A program made the translations under genes and the position numbers. The notes beneath the pieces were generated by a model, which was given only the letters and a program-made list of their open reading frames with translations, ran no database searches and had not been told where the DNA came from. A stretch of DNA of 64,000 nt from Dryas octopetala (Eukaryota > Streptophyta > Magnoliopsida > Rosales > Rosaceae). Positions 1 to 11,245 of the stretch are shown piece by piece. The stretch covers positions 27,059,489 to 27,123,488 of the forward strand of contig OY992832.1 in the NCBI GenBank assembly GCA_963921425.1, given 5' to 3'. The first letter of the stretch is position 1. The number at the start of each line of letters is the position of its first letter.

Positions 1-703
1 TTTCAGTTTCAAATCAGATAAGCATGCAATAACCATCCAAGGCTAATGACAGTTAATTTGAACACAACATATTAAAGTTTGACTGCTAAAAAGGTTTGGC
101 TAGTTACTTTCTCGCAATTGTTCTCCTAATGCATAAACTAAGAGCTTCTTGGGCCTTCCTTAGCCAGTTAACCTACATGTTCCCTAGTGCAAGCTAAGGC
201 AGCTGTTACCCATGTAGGAGTCATTAAGATTTGTGAGAACGTCAAACATGCACAACATATAAGCTTTGACTATTTCCTTATAGAGGTCGCCCAACCCCAC
301 TACCAAGAATAATCCCTTATTCCCTTGTTACTTGTGGTTTAGTGTCTTTGACTATTTCACAGCTAAACCTAACAAATAAACTAGATACAATTACCCTAAG
401 GTGGCCAGTCAAAGGATGCAAACAACTAGTGACGGGTTCAAATAGATAGTGGAAATTTAATACGTGCAAACATCAAACTAACAGACCAAGAGACGGATAA
501 ACGATTTGTTAAAGCATGCAAATCCAATAATCAACCTACAACTAACATGCAAGATAGAATAAATAAACTTACATAATTAAAATAGAAAAGAAAATCAGAA
601 TAATATAAATAAATTCCCAATCCATGTTGGAAAGCAAACTAATTAAACAAAACAATTAAAAACTAGAATTCCAAAAGAAAAACAAAGAGAACATCCTTAG
701 AGA

Positions 704-766
704 GTGGCAGCGGCGGCGGCACAAGGTGGCAGCAGCGGTGGCAGCGGCGGCACAAGGTGGCAGCGG
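704..766 (-). repeat. GC-rich GGCAGC/GGCGGC repeat inside the LTR
   Basis: An imperfect short repeat of GTGGCAGCGGCGGC units separated by ACAAG. It lies downstream of the LTR TATA box on the element strand, so it would be in the transcribed leader. It recurs at about 5288-5350 and 9872-9934. The plus-strand subfamily has GC-rich sequence at the same place but not this repeat. Confidence 0.7.
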
Positions 767-990
767 CTCGACTCCTTCCTCCTCCTTCGGTTCAGCAGAA
801 AAATAAAGAAAGAGAGATGATGGTGGCTGCGGCAAGAGAAGATAAATAATGGGAGCTGCTAGGGTTCCTAGGATGCGTGAGAAAAGAAAGAGAAAGAAAG
901 GAGGCTAGGGTGTTGGCGGCTACAAGAGAGAGAGACTAGGCTAGGGTTTCTGAAATTTCAGAGAGGAGCTCCTTTGAGTTATAAAGATGT

Positions 991-997
991 ATTTATA
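991..997 (-). promoter_or_regulatory. TATA box of LTR a
   Basis: Element-strand TATAAAT follows a CT-rich stretch. The same motif is at 5575-5581 (LTR b) and 10128-10134 (LTR c). Its place in the LTR matches the TATATAA of the plus-strand subfamily, so transcription probably starts about 30 bases downstream. Confidence 0.6.
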
Positions 998-1386
998 GAG
1001 GAGAGTGAGGCTGAGATTTCTCCTTCTCTTCAATGTGGGATAAGTACATTCCTTGCACACCAAGACTTATAATTTTCGGCCAAACATGGGCCTTGGCTGA
1101 TTTGGGCTCTTTTTGGGCGTAACTCCGTTTTCAGCTCGCGGAACTGCTGCGCTACCTCCACTAAAATTACCATATCTTGAGCTAGAAAACTCGGAATCAA
1201 AATCCATAAAATTCCCTGCGAAGCTAACATCCGTATCTTTCCAACCATATATGGCATGCTACCTGATTCGTTCTAGAGAATTACAGAATTTCTGTCGAAA
1301 TTGGTGCTCTATTTTTCAGGGTTTTGACTTCTTTTTCAGCTAGGATTCCTTGGGCTTTCTCTTTGTAGGCGTGATGGGCTTTAGGG

Positions 1387-1460
1387 ATGCATGGCTTGCA
1401 TGGCTTGGGCTCTAGAGTTGGCGCATGGCTTGCATGGCATGCGCATGCATGCATGGGCTG
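1387..1460 (-). promoter_or_regulatory. RY-repeat cluster upstream of the LTR TATA box
   Basis: The stretch is packed with CATGCATG, GCATGC and TTGCATGG motifs and lies about 400 bases upstream of the TATA box on the element strand. RY motifs (CATGCA) are known binding sites of plant B3-domain seed regulators. The same cluster occurs in the plus-strand LTRs, which supports a promoter role; that role is inferred. Confidence 0.45.
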
Positions 1461-2108
1461 CCACCTCACCGTTCTTGTGGATTTCGACTTCACCTAGGCC
1501 CAAAGCCCAATTGACTTCATGACATGATATGGTTGACCCTTTACCATTGACTTTGACTTCCAATTTTACCCCTCTCTCCCTCTTGGATTCGAATTCATTC
1601 CTCCATCTGATTCCATGGATGTCCACCACCTTCTAGAAGCTTCTGGAACCTTGACTTGATTGAGTTGACTTTGACCAACCTTTCCTAGTCCAACTAGGAT
1701 TTCTTGTAAATGAAAGATTCCTTATCCATTTTGACTTCTCGTAATGACCATATTGCCCCTGGAGTCTCCTAGTGTCATTAGGTCTCCTTTCCCTAGTAGG
1801 GTTAGGTTTCCTAGTTCAACCAGGAATTCCTTTTCCAATCAGGATTTCTCATTTCTGGCTCGACAATGATGATTCTGGACTTGATGTTTCCTAGTGTGAC
1901 TAGGAATCCTCATTTGACTAGGATTTCAGCTCTTTTCCTAGTTTGACCAGGAAATGTCCCAAAACGGCTCCATTTGCTCCTATTTCCTATTTTTGCTTCA
2001 TTCGACCTAAAAACACAAAAACAAGACAACAGACACAAAAAGATCGAGTTCTAACACTCTAGGTTAGGGAGTTAGTATCATAAAATAGCGTAAAATGAAC
2101 ACTCATCA

Positions 2109-2123
2109 CACCCCCAAACTTAG
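2109..2123 (-). other. Terminal polypurine tract
   Basis: Element-strand CTAAGTTTGGGGGTG directly abuts the LTR start (TGATGAG), the expected place for the plus-strand primer of reverse transcription. It is preceded by a hairpin with stem CTTTGCT/AGCAAAG and loop CGAGGACT (about 2127-2148). The same tract ends the internal regions at 6693 and 11246. Confidence 0.85.
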
Positions 2124-3006
2124 ACTTTGCTAGTCCTCGAGCAAAGAAAATAAAGAAAAACACTCAAAGACTCAAAAACAAACTAACTAACTTTCCCAAC
2201 AACTGATATCATGAGTATGACCAACAATAACATAGTAAAGCAAGACATATATAACATTTATTCTTCAAATTCTAATACTGCTTCAAATAACATACCTTAC
2301 TCCTCCATTGTGCATATAGGTCATTCTCTTCATAACCCAAGTGTTGGACAAGCAAGAAATAAATCAACATATACAAAATAGATTCAACTCCAATCCTCAC
2401 CAAGGCATACCCTCAACAATAAAGCACTCAAGAATTGGGTTGAATTTTGCACTCAAAAGATATATGAGAGAAGTTATGTAATCAAAGAAAAGTAGCTCAC
2501 ATATTAACATGAAAGATAGGCACATTTGAAAGGAAACAAGATCTCAAGGAAGGAAAAATCAAAACACTTGAAATAAAATCAATAACCATAAGCTCCCTTC
2601 CCTCCTAGACTCCACATTAAGAACTGCACTTCTCTTAAAATCAATTAGGGCTTCATAGGGGTTATAATGAAGGCTTAGGGTAAGGTATGATATTGAAATG
2701 GAAGGGATAAACAAAGGGCTATAAACTATGGAATTGCAAGAACAATAGAACATTCTGAGGCATACCTTGCTTCTTTGCACATCATAGCTTGAACTTGAAC
2801 ACTTTTGTCCACTTCTTCTTTTGAAACCGTCCCTACTATTTCTTACTTTCTTTTTATTTTTCTTTTTTTCTTTTTGGGGCACGGTGTACATACAATCTCA
2901 GCACATTTTTGTATAAGCTATGCATTTTCATTTCTTTTCCACCTCAATCAATATGTAAAACACATTGCAATACCATAATAGGGTAAAACGAGTAAAAGGG
3001 GTATAG

Positions 3007-3021
3007 CACCCCCAAACTTAG
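3007..3021 (-). other. Internal copy of the polypurine tract
   Basis: Element-strand CTAAGTTTGGGGGTG, identical to the terminal tract, lies about 0.9 kb upstream of it. It recurs in every internal region of the window, including the plus-strand subfamily (29698-29712). A central polypurine tract is the natural reading; function is inferred. Confidence 0.6.
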
Positions 3022-3842
3022 GGTTTGGGTATATAGTATGGGTAAACAAAGAAAAAGCTATGAGGCTCAAAAGGGTTAACTAGGGATAAAACACATAAGG
3101 GTTGGCTTTTTAGGCTATAGGTAAAACAAACATGGCCTAAAATCATCTTCTAAGATTCATGTAGTTATAAACATGCTTTGCCTAGAATAAGAAAGAAGTT
3201 CTAGTTCATTGATTCAAAAATATATACATTTCAAGCATTTGATCAAAAACAATGAGATCATACAACGACTTGAATAACGAGAAAAGAATAGAGTCATGTA
3301 CAACACTCGCGAAATGAAGGACAAGGCTCAAAACTTCACATGGGTCACATAAGTCTACTCTAAGATGCATATGAATTACTAAATCATGCAAATCACAACT
3401 CAAGTTCATGAAAATAAGGCCCAATCACATAGAATCATAAAATAGGTTATGGAACAATATTAGAAAAAGAAGAATACATATCATAGACACAATGCTAAAC
3501 ATGCTTCTCAAAAGTCATAAACAATCAATCAACTTGTTGGGGACTCAAAAACTAACCAAAACACACAAAAGACTCAACTCACTTTAAAAACAATGTTGCA
3601 ACAAAGTTCTAAAGATTCAATTCTATCATTAGGGTGGAATGAATTTTAGAAAATTGCATTTTGATGTGGGATTTGACTCCCTAAGTTTTAAAAAAAAAGA
3701 AACAAAACCTCTTTTTTTTTTCTTTTTTTTTAAATGCCCTAGAGGACCGGACCTCTAAAGCCAAAACGAATTTTTTTTTATTTTTTATTTTTTTCAAAAT
3801 TTAAAAACTAAAAACCTAATAAACAAGCTACGACACCATTGC

Positions 3843-3882
3843 TTTCCCCCCAAACTTAAATGATACATTGCCCTCAATGTAT
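3843..3882 (-). other. Hairpin plus third polypurine-like motif
   Basis: On the element strand a perfect hairpin ATACATTG / 4-base loop / CAATGTAT (3863-3882) is followed a few bases later by TTAAGTTTGGGGGGAAA. The plus-strand subfamily has the same hairpin and a close variant of the tract at 28841-28880. Confidence 0.6.
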
Positions 3883-4109
3883 ACAAATTAAATGCATGAA
3901 TGCTCAAAATAAGCAATAGGGAAATTGCAACCAAATAAACACACAAATGAAATAAGACGGTCAAATGAAGCAAGAATAGAGGAATTGTTTACTTGCGGAT
4001 GCAAGTTGGACACTCCAAGTGTAGGCGCGGCCTCCTTGGTCTCTATTGATCTCTTGGATTCTTGAAAAAGCTTGGGTTGCCTCCCAATTAGCGCTTGATT
4101 TACTGTCTT

Positions 4110-4178
4110 TTAGCCTGACATTGCCATTCCTCTACTTGCGTCTTCTCTTCCTCTTTCTCCCATTGTTACTCTAGGCAT
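4110..4178 (-). other. Tiny 22-codon frame left where gag would be
   Basis: This ATG frame (starting MPRVTMGERGRED) is followed by sequence equivalent to that just after gag in the plus-strand elements. It matches an out-of-frame reading of the gag 3' end (MPRVAMTKRGRGKD there). Copies lie at 8696-8764 and 13247-13315. It is too short to assign a function and is most likely a relic. Confidence 0.35.
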
Positions 4179-4324
4179 CTACAAAAGCAAACACCAAATC
4201 AGTAGAGAATATGCTTGTAAAGTCATGCCATTTATTTAAACTAAAAACTAACCAAAAACAAATCTAACTAATATATCCTAATTCTAATGATTAATCAAAT
4301 CAATTCATTGATATTAGACACCAT

Positions 4325-4342
4325 TCCCCGGCAACGGCGCCA
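4325..4342 (-). other. Primer binding site, tRNA-Asp
   Basis: Element-strand TGGCGCCGTTGCCGGGGA is complementary to the 3' end of plant tRNA-Asp(GUC) and lies six bases inside the LTR. Equivalent sites are at 8911-8928 and 13462-13479. Confidence 0.9.
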
Positions 4343-4348
4343 AAAACT

Positions 4349-6692
4349 TGTTGAATGTTTTCTTAGAACAAAATAAACATCTATTTCATTCCAAGTATAC
4401 TCGCAAGTGCACGAATCGCATCAGTAGCAAAGCGTACAAGCACGAGGTCGATCCCACAGGGAATGGTTAATACACAACAAATCAATTCAATTAATCAATA
4501 GAATAACTAAATGGGGGGTTTTGGAAGATGAAAACACACATCACCACACGCACACACCCTTTATTCTATCTTGCAATGTTAAGTTTTCAGTTTCAAATCA
4601 GATAAGCATGCAATAACCATCCAAGGCTAATGACAGTTAATTTGAACACAACATATTAAAGTTTGACTGCTAAAAAGGTTTGGCTAGTTACTTTCTCGCA
4701 ATTGTTCTCCTAATGCATAAACTAAGAGCTTCTTGGGCCTTCCTTAGCCAGTTAACCTACATGTTCCCTAGTTCAAGCTAAGGCAGCTGTTACCCATGTA
4801 GGAGTCATTAAGATTTGTGAGAACGTCAAACATGCACAACATATAAGCTTTGACTATTTCCTTATAGAGGTCGCCCAACCCCACTACCAAGAATAATCCC
4901 TTATTCCCTTGTTACTTGTGGTTTAGTGTCTTTGACTATTTCACAGCTAAACCTAACAAATAAACTAGATGCAATTACCCTAAGGTGGCCAGTCAAAGGA
5001 TGCAAACAACTAGTGACGGGTTCAAATAGATAGTGGAAATTTAATACGTGCAAACATCAAACTAACAGACCAAGAGACGGATAAACGATTTGTTAAAGCA
5101 TGCAAATCCAATAATCAACCTACAACTAACATGCAAGATAGAATAAATAAACTTACATAATTAAAATAGAAAAGAAAATCAGAATAATATAAATAAATTC
5201 CCAATCCATGTTGGAAAGCAAACTAATTAAACAAAACAATTAAAAACTAGAATTCCAAAAGAAAAACAAAGAGAACATCCTTAGAGAGTGGCAGCGGCGG
5301 CGGCACAAGGTGGCAGCAGCGGTGGCAGCGGCGGCACAAGGTGGCAGCGGCTCGACTCCTTCCTCCTCCTTCGGTTCAGCAGAAAAATAAAGAAAGAGAG
5401 ATGATGGTGGCTGCGGCAAGAGAAGATAAATAATGGGAGCTGCTAGGGTTCCTAGGATGCGTGAGAAAAGAAAGAGAAAGAAAGGAGGCTAGGGTGTTGG
5501 CGGCTACAAGAGAGAGAGACTAGGCTAGGGTTTCTGAAATTTCAGAGAGGAGCTCCTTTGAGTTATAAAGATGTATTTATAGAGGAGAGTGAGGCTGAGA
5601 TTTCTCCTTCTCTTCAATGTGGGATAAGTACATTCCTTGCACACCAAGACTTATAATTTTCGGCCAAACATGGGCCTTGGCTGATTTGGGCTCTTTTTGG
5701 GCGTAACTCCGTTTTCAGCTCGCGGAACTGCTGCGCTACCTCCACTAAAATTACCATATCTTGAGCTAGAAAACTCGGAATCAAAATCCATAAAATTCCC
5801 TGCGAAGCTAACATCCGTATCTTTCCAACCATATATGGCATGCTACCTGATTCGTTCTAGAGAATTACAGAATTTCTGTCGAAATTGGTGCTCTATTTTT
5901 CAGGGTTTTGACTTCTTTTTCAGCTAGGATTCCTTGGGCTTTCTCTTTGTAGGCGTGATGGGCTTTAGGGATGCATGGCTTGCATGGCTTGGGCTCTAGA
6001 GTTGGCGCATGGCTTGCATGGCATGCGCATGCATGCATGGGCTGCCACCTCACCGTTCTTGTGGATTTCGACTTCACCTAGGCCCAAAGCCCAATTGACT
6101 TCATGACATGATATGGTTGACCCTTTACCATTGACTTTGACTTCCAATTTTACCCCTCTCTCCCTCTTGGATTCGAATTCATTCCTCCATCTAATTCCAT
6201 GGATGTCCACCACCTTCTAGAAGCTTCTGGAACCTTGACTTGATTGAGTTGACTTTGACCAACCTTTCCTAGTCCAACTAGGATTTCTTGTAAATGAAAG
6301 ATTCCTTATCCATTTTGACTTCTCGTAATGACCATATTGCCCCTGGAGTCTCCTAGTGTCATTAGGTCTCCTTTCCCTAGTAGGGTTAGGTTTCCTAGTT
6401 CAACCAGGAATTCCTTTTCCAATCAGGATTTCTCATTTCTGGCTCGACAATGATGATTCTGGACTTGATGTTTCCTAGTGTGACTAGGAATCCTCATTTG
6501 ACTAGGATTTCAGCTCTTTTCCTAGTTTGACCAGGAAATGTCCCAAAACGGCTCCATTTGCTCCTATTTCCTATTTATGCTTCATTCGACCTAAAAACAC
6601 AAAAACAAGACAACAGACACAAAAAGATCGAGTTCTAACACTCTAGGTTAGGGAGTTAGTATCATAAAATAGCGTAAAATGAACACTCATCA
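4349..6692 (-). repeat. LTR b of the minus-strand array (complete)
   Basis: A complete 2344-bp LTR. On the element strand it runs TGATGAGTG... to ...CATTCAACA. In order it has a short-hairpin array (about 6360-6545), an RY cluster (about 5965-6045), a TATA box (5575-5581), the GC-rich repeat, and a conserved block (4398-4464) near the primer-site end. It is shared by the units on both sides. Confidence 0.92.
4398..4464 (-). promoter_or_regulatory. Conserved 67-bp block near the LTR 3' end
   Basis: On the element strand the block runs from ATTCCCTGTGGGATCGACC to CGTGCACTTGCGAGTA. It is kept in every LTR of the window, on either strand, even where the rest has diverged (22721-22785). It contains the palindrome GTGCAC. 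Confidence 0.7.
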
Positions 6693-8934
6693 CACCCCCA
6701 AACTTAGACTTTGCTAGTCCTCGAGCAAAGAAAATAAAGAAAAACACTCAAAGACTCAAAAACAAACTAACTAACTTTCCCAACAACTGATATCATGAGT
6801 ATGACCAACAATAACATAGTAAAGCAAGACATATATAACATTTATTCTTCAAATTCTAATACTGCTTCAAATAACATACCTTACTCCTCCATTGTGCATA
6901 TAGGTCATTCTCTTCATAACCCAAGTGTTGGACAAGCAAGAAATAAATCAACATATACAAAATAGATTCAACTCCAATCCTCACCAAGGCATACCCTCAA
7001 CAATAAAGCACTCAAGAATTGGGTTGAATTTTGCACTCAAAAGATATATGAGAGAAGTTATGTAATCAAAGAAAAGTAGCTCACATATTAACATGAAAGA
7101 TAGGCACATTTGAAAGGAAACAAGATCTCAAGGAAGGAAAAATCAAAACACTTGAAATAAAATCAATAACCATAAGCTCCCGTCCCTCCTAGACTCCACA
7201 TTAAGAACTGCACTTCTCTTAAAATCAATTAGGGCTTCATAGGGGTTATAATGAAGGCTTAGGGTAAGGTATGATATTGAAATGGAAGGGATAAACAAAG
7301 GGCTATAAACTATGGAATTGCAAGAACAATAGAACATTCTGAGGCATACCTTGCTTCTTTGCACATCATAGCTTGAACTTGAACACTTTTGTCCACTTCT
7401 TCTTTTGAAACCGTCCCTACTATTTCTTACTTTCTTTTTATTTTTCTTTTTTTCTTTTTGGGGCACGGTGTACATACAATCTCAGCACATTTTTGTATAA
7501 GCTATGCATTTTCATTTCTTTTCCACCTCAATCAATATGTAAAACACATTGCAATACCATAATAGGGTAAAACGAGTAAAAGGGGTATAGCACCCCCAAA
7601 CTTAGGGTTTGGGTATATAGTATGGGTAAACAAAGAAAAAGCTATGAGGCTCAAAAGGGTTAACTAGGGATAAAACACATAAGGGTTGGCTTTTTAGGCT
7701 ATAGGTAAAACAAACATGGCCTAAAATCATCTTCTAAGATTCATGTAGTTATAAACATGCTTTGCCTAGAATAAGAAAGAAGTTCTAGTTCATTGATTCA
7801 AAAATATATACATTTCAAGCATTTGATCAAAAACAATGAGATCATACAACGACTTGAATAACGAGAAAAGAATAGAGTCATGTACAACACTCGCGAAATG
7901 AAGGACAAGGCTCAAAACTTCACATGGGTCACATAAGTCTACTCTAAGATGCATATGAATTACTAAATCATGCAAATCACAACTCAAGTTCATGAAAATA
8001 AGGCCCAATCACATAGAATCATAAAATAGGTTATGGAACAATATTAGAAAAAGAAGAATACATATCATAGACACAATGCTAAACATGCTTCTCAAAAGTC
8101 ATAAACAATCAATCAACTTGTTGGGGACTCAAAAACTAACCAAAACACACAAAAGACTCAACTCACTTTAAAAACAATGTTGCAACAAAGTTCTAAAGAT
8201 TCAATTCTATCATTAGGGTGGAATGAATTTTAGAAAATTGCATTTTGATGTGGGATTTGACTCCCTAAGTTTAAAAACAAAAGAAACAAAACCTCTTTTT
8301 TTTTTTTTTTTTTTTTAAAATGCCCTAGAGGACCGGACCTCTAAAGCCAAAACGAATTTTTTTTTATTTTTTATTTTTTTCAAAATTTAAAAACTAAAAA
8401 CCTAATAAACAAGCTACGACACCATTGCTTTCCCCCCAAACTTAAATGATACATTGCCCTCAATGTATACAAATTAAATGCATGAATGCTCAAAATAAGC
8501 AATAGGGAAATTGCAACCAAATAAACACACAAATGAAATAAGACGGTCAAATGAAGCAAGAATAGAGGAATTGTTTACTTGCGGATGCAAGTTGGACACT
8601 CCAAGTGTAGGCGCGGCCTCCTTGGTCTCTATTGATCTCTTGGATTCTTGAAAAAGCTTGGGTTGCCTCCCAATCAGCGCTTGATTTACTGTCTTTTAGC
8701 CTGACATTGCCATTCCTCTACTTGCGTCTTCTCTTCCTCTTTCTCCCATTGTTACTCTAGGCATCTACAAAAGCAAACACCAAATCAGTAGAGAATATGC
8801 TTGTAAAGTCATGCCATTTATTTAAACTAAAAACTAACCAAAAACAAATCTAACTAATATATCCTAATTCTAATGATTAATCAAATCAATTCATTGATAT
8901 TAGACACCATTCCCCGGCAACGGCGCCAAAAACT
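6693..8934 (-). other. Internal region b, non-coding
   Basis: Same order of parts as internal region a: terminal polypurine tract at 6693-6707, internal tract about 7591-7605, hairpin module about 8428-8466, primer site 8911-8928. It differs from region a mainly in the length of T/A runs near 8290-8370. No protein-coding frame is supported. Confidence 0.82.
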
Positions 8935-11245
8935 TGTTGAATGTTTTCTTAGAACAAAATAAACATCTATTTCATTCCAAGTATACTCGCAAGTGCACGA
9001 ATCGCATCAGTAGCAAAGCGTACAAGCACGAGGTCGATCCCACAGGGAATGGTTAATACACAACAAATCAATTCAATTAATCAATAGAATAACTAAATGG
9101 GGGGTTTTGGAAGATGAAAACACACATCACCACACGCACACACCCTTTATTCTATCTTGCAATGTTAAGTTTTCAGTTTCAAATCAGATAAGCATGCAAT
9201 AACCATCCAAGGCTAATGACAGTTAATTTGAACACAACATATTAAAGTTTGACTGCTAAAAAGGTTTGGCTAGTTACTTTCTCGCAATTGTTCTCCTAAT
9301 GCATAAACTAAGAGCTTCTTGGGCCTTCCTTAGCCAGTTAACCTACATGTTCCCTAGTTCAAGCTAAGGCAGCTGTTACCCATGTAGGAGTCATTAAGAT
9401 TTGTGAGAACGTCAAACATGCACAACATATAAGCTTTGACTATTTCCTTATAGAGGTCGCCCAACCCCACTACCAAGAATAATCCCTTATTCCCTTGTTA
9501 CTTGTGGTTTAGTGTCTTTGACTATTTCACAGCTAAACCTAACAAATAAACTAGATGCAATTACCCTAAGGTGGCCAGTCAAAGGATGCAAACAACTAGT
9601 GACGGGTTCAAATAGATAGTGGAAATTTAATACGTGCAAACATCAAACTAACAGACCAAGAGACGGATAAACGATTTGTTAAAGCATGCAAATCCAATAA
9701 TCAACCTACAACTAACATGCAAGATAGAATAAATAAACTTACATAATTAAAATAGAAAAGAAAATCAGAATAATATAAATAAATTCCCAATCCATGTTGG
9801 AAAGCAAACTAATTAAACAAAACAATTAAAAACTAGAATTCCAAAAGAAAAACAAAGAGAACATCCTTAGAGAGTGGCAGCGGCGGCGGCACAAGGTGGC
9901 AGCAGCGGTGGCAGCGGCGGCACAAGGTGGCAGCGGCTCGACTCCTTCCTCCTCCTTCGGTTCAGCAGAAAAATAAAGAAAGAGAGATGATGGTGGCTGC
10001 GGCAAGAGAAGATAAATAATGGGAGCTGCTAGGGTTCCTAGGATGCGTGAGAAAAGAAAGAGAAAGAAAGGAGGCTAGGGTGTTGGCGGCTACAAGAGAG
10101 AGGAGCTCCTTTGAGTTATAAAGATGTATTTATAGAGGAGAGTGAGGCTGAGATTTCTCCTTCTCTTCAATGTGGGATAAGTACATTCCTTGCACACCAA
10201 GACTTATAATTTTCGGCCAAACATGGGCCTTGGCTGATTTGGGCTCTTTTTGGGCGTAACTCCGTTTTCAGCTCGCGGAACTGCTGCGCTACCTCCACTA
10301 AAATTACCATATCTTGAGCTAGAAAACTCGGAATCAAAATCCGTAAAATTCCCTGCGAAGCTAACATCCGTATCTTTCCAACCATATATGGCATGCTACC
10401 TGATTCGTTCTGGAGAATTACAGAATTTCTGTCGAAATTGGTGCTCTATTTTTCAGGGTTTTGACTTCTTTTTCAGCTAGGATTCCTTGGGCTTTCTCTT
10501 TGTAGGCGTGATGGGCTTTAGGGATGCATGGCTTGCATGGCTTGGGCTCTAGAGTTGGCGCATGGCTTGCATGGCATGCGCATGCATGCATGGGCTGCCA
10601 CCTCACCGTTCTTGTGGATTTCGACTTCACCTAGGCCCAAAGCCCAATTGACTTCATGACATGATATGGTTGACCCTTTACCATTGACTTTGACTTCCAA
10701 TTTTACCCCTCTCTCCCTCTTGGATTCGAATTCATTCCTCCATCTGATTCCATGGATGTCCACCACCTTCTAGAAGCTTCTGGAACCTTGACTTGATTGA
10801 GTTGACTTTGACCAACCTTTCCTAGTCCAACTAGGATTTCTTGTAAATGAAAGATTCCTTATCCATTTTGACTTCTCGTAATGACCATATTGCCCCTGGA
10901 GTCTCCTAGTGTCATTAGGTCTCCTTTCCCTAGTAGGGTTAGGTTTCCTAGTTCAACCAGGAATTCCTTTTCCAATCAGGATTTCTCATTTCTGGCTCGA
11001 CAATGATGGTTCTGGACTTGATGTTTCCTAGTGTGACTAGGAATCCTCATTTGACTAGGATTTTAGCTCTTTTCCTAGTTTGACCAGGAAATGTCCCAAA
11101 ACGGCTCCATTTGCTCCTATTTCCTATTTATGCTTCATTCGACCTAAAAACACAAAAACAAGACAACAGACACAAAAAGATCGAGTTCTAACACTCTAGG
11201 TTAGGGAGTTAGTATCATAAAATAGCGTAAAATGAACACTCATCA
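8935..11245 (-). repeat. LTR c of the minus-strand array (complete)
   Basis: A complete LTR of 2311 bp, slightly shorter than LTR b and otherwise near identical. TATA box at 10128-10134. The close match to LTR b dates the array as recent. Confidence 0.92.

Larger units (their letters stand above)
1..2108 (-). repeat. LTR a of the minus-strand array, cut by window edge
   Basis: This matches 4349-6692 almost base for base, minus about 235 bases lying before the window. Its outer end is the ...ACTCATCA boundary at 2108, next to the polypurine tract. The element-strand 5' end therefore lies at 2108 and the primer-site end lies outside the window. Confidence 0.9.
2109..4348 (-). other. Internal region a, non-coding (no gag)
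   Basis: About 2.24 kb between LTR b and LTR a. In element order it holds the tRNA-Asp primer site, a leader of about 150 bases, a 22-codon frame, then about 1.9 kb of AT-rich DNA. That DNA matches the post-gag segment of the plus-strand elements, including three polypurine motifs, T/A homopolymer runs (about 3710-3795) and a purine-rich tract (about 2800-2880 on the complement). I see no long reading frame. Replication would need gag and pol proteins from another element. Confidence 0.82.

Noticed and set aside
1030-1629. Several 70-82-codon frames on both strands, repeated at 5614-6213 and 10167-10766
   Set aside because: They lie inside LTRs around the promoter, overlap one another on opposite strands, and are kept only because the copies are young.
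2559-3424. Frames of 110 and 72 codons in the internal region of the gag-less elements
   Set aside because: They cover the purine-rich tract and AT-rich DNA, have no recognisable product, and are disrupted in the homologous plus-strand tails.
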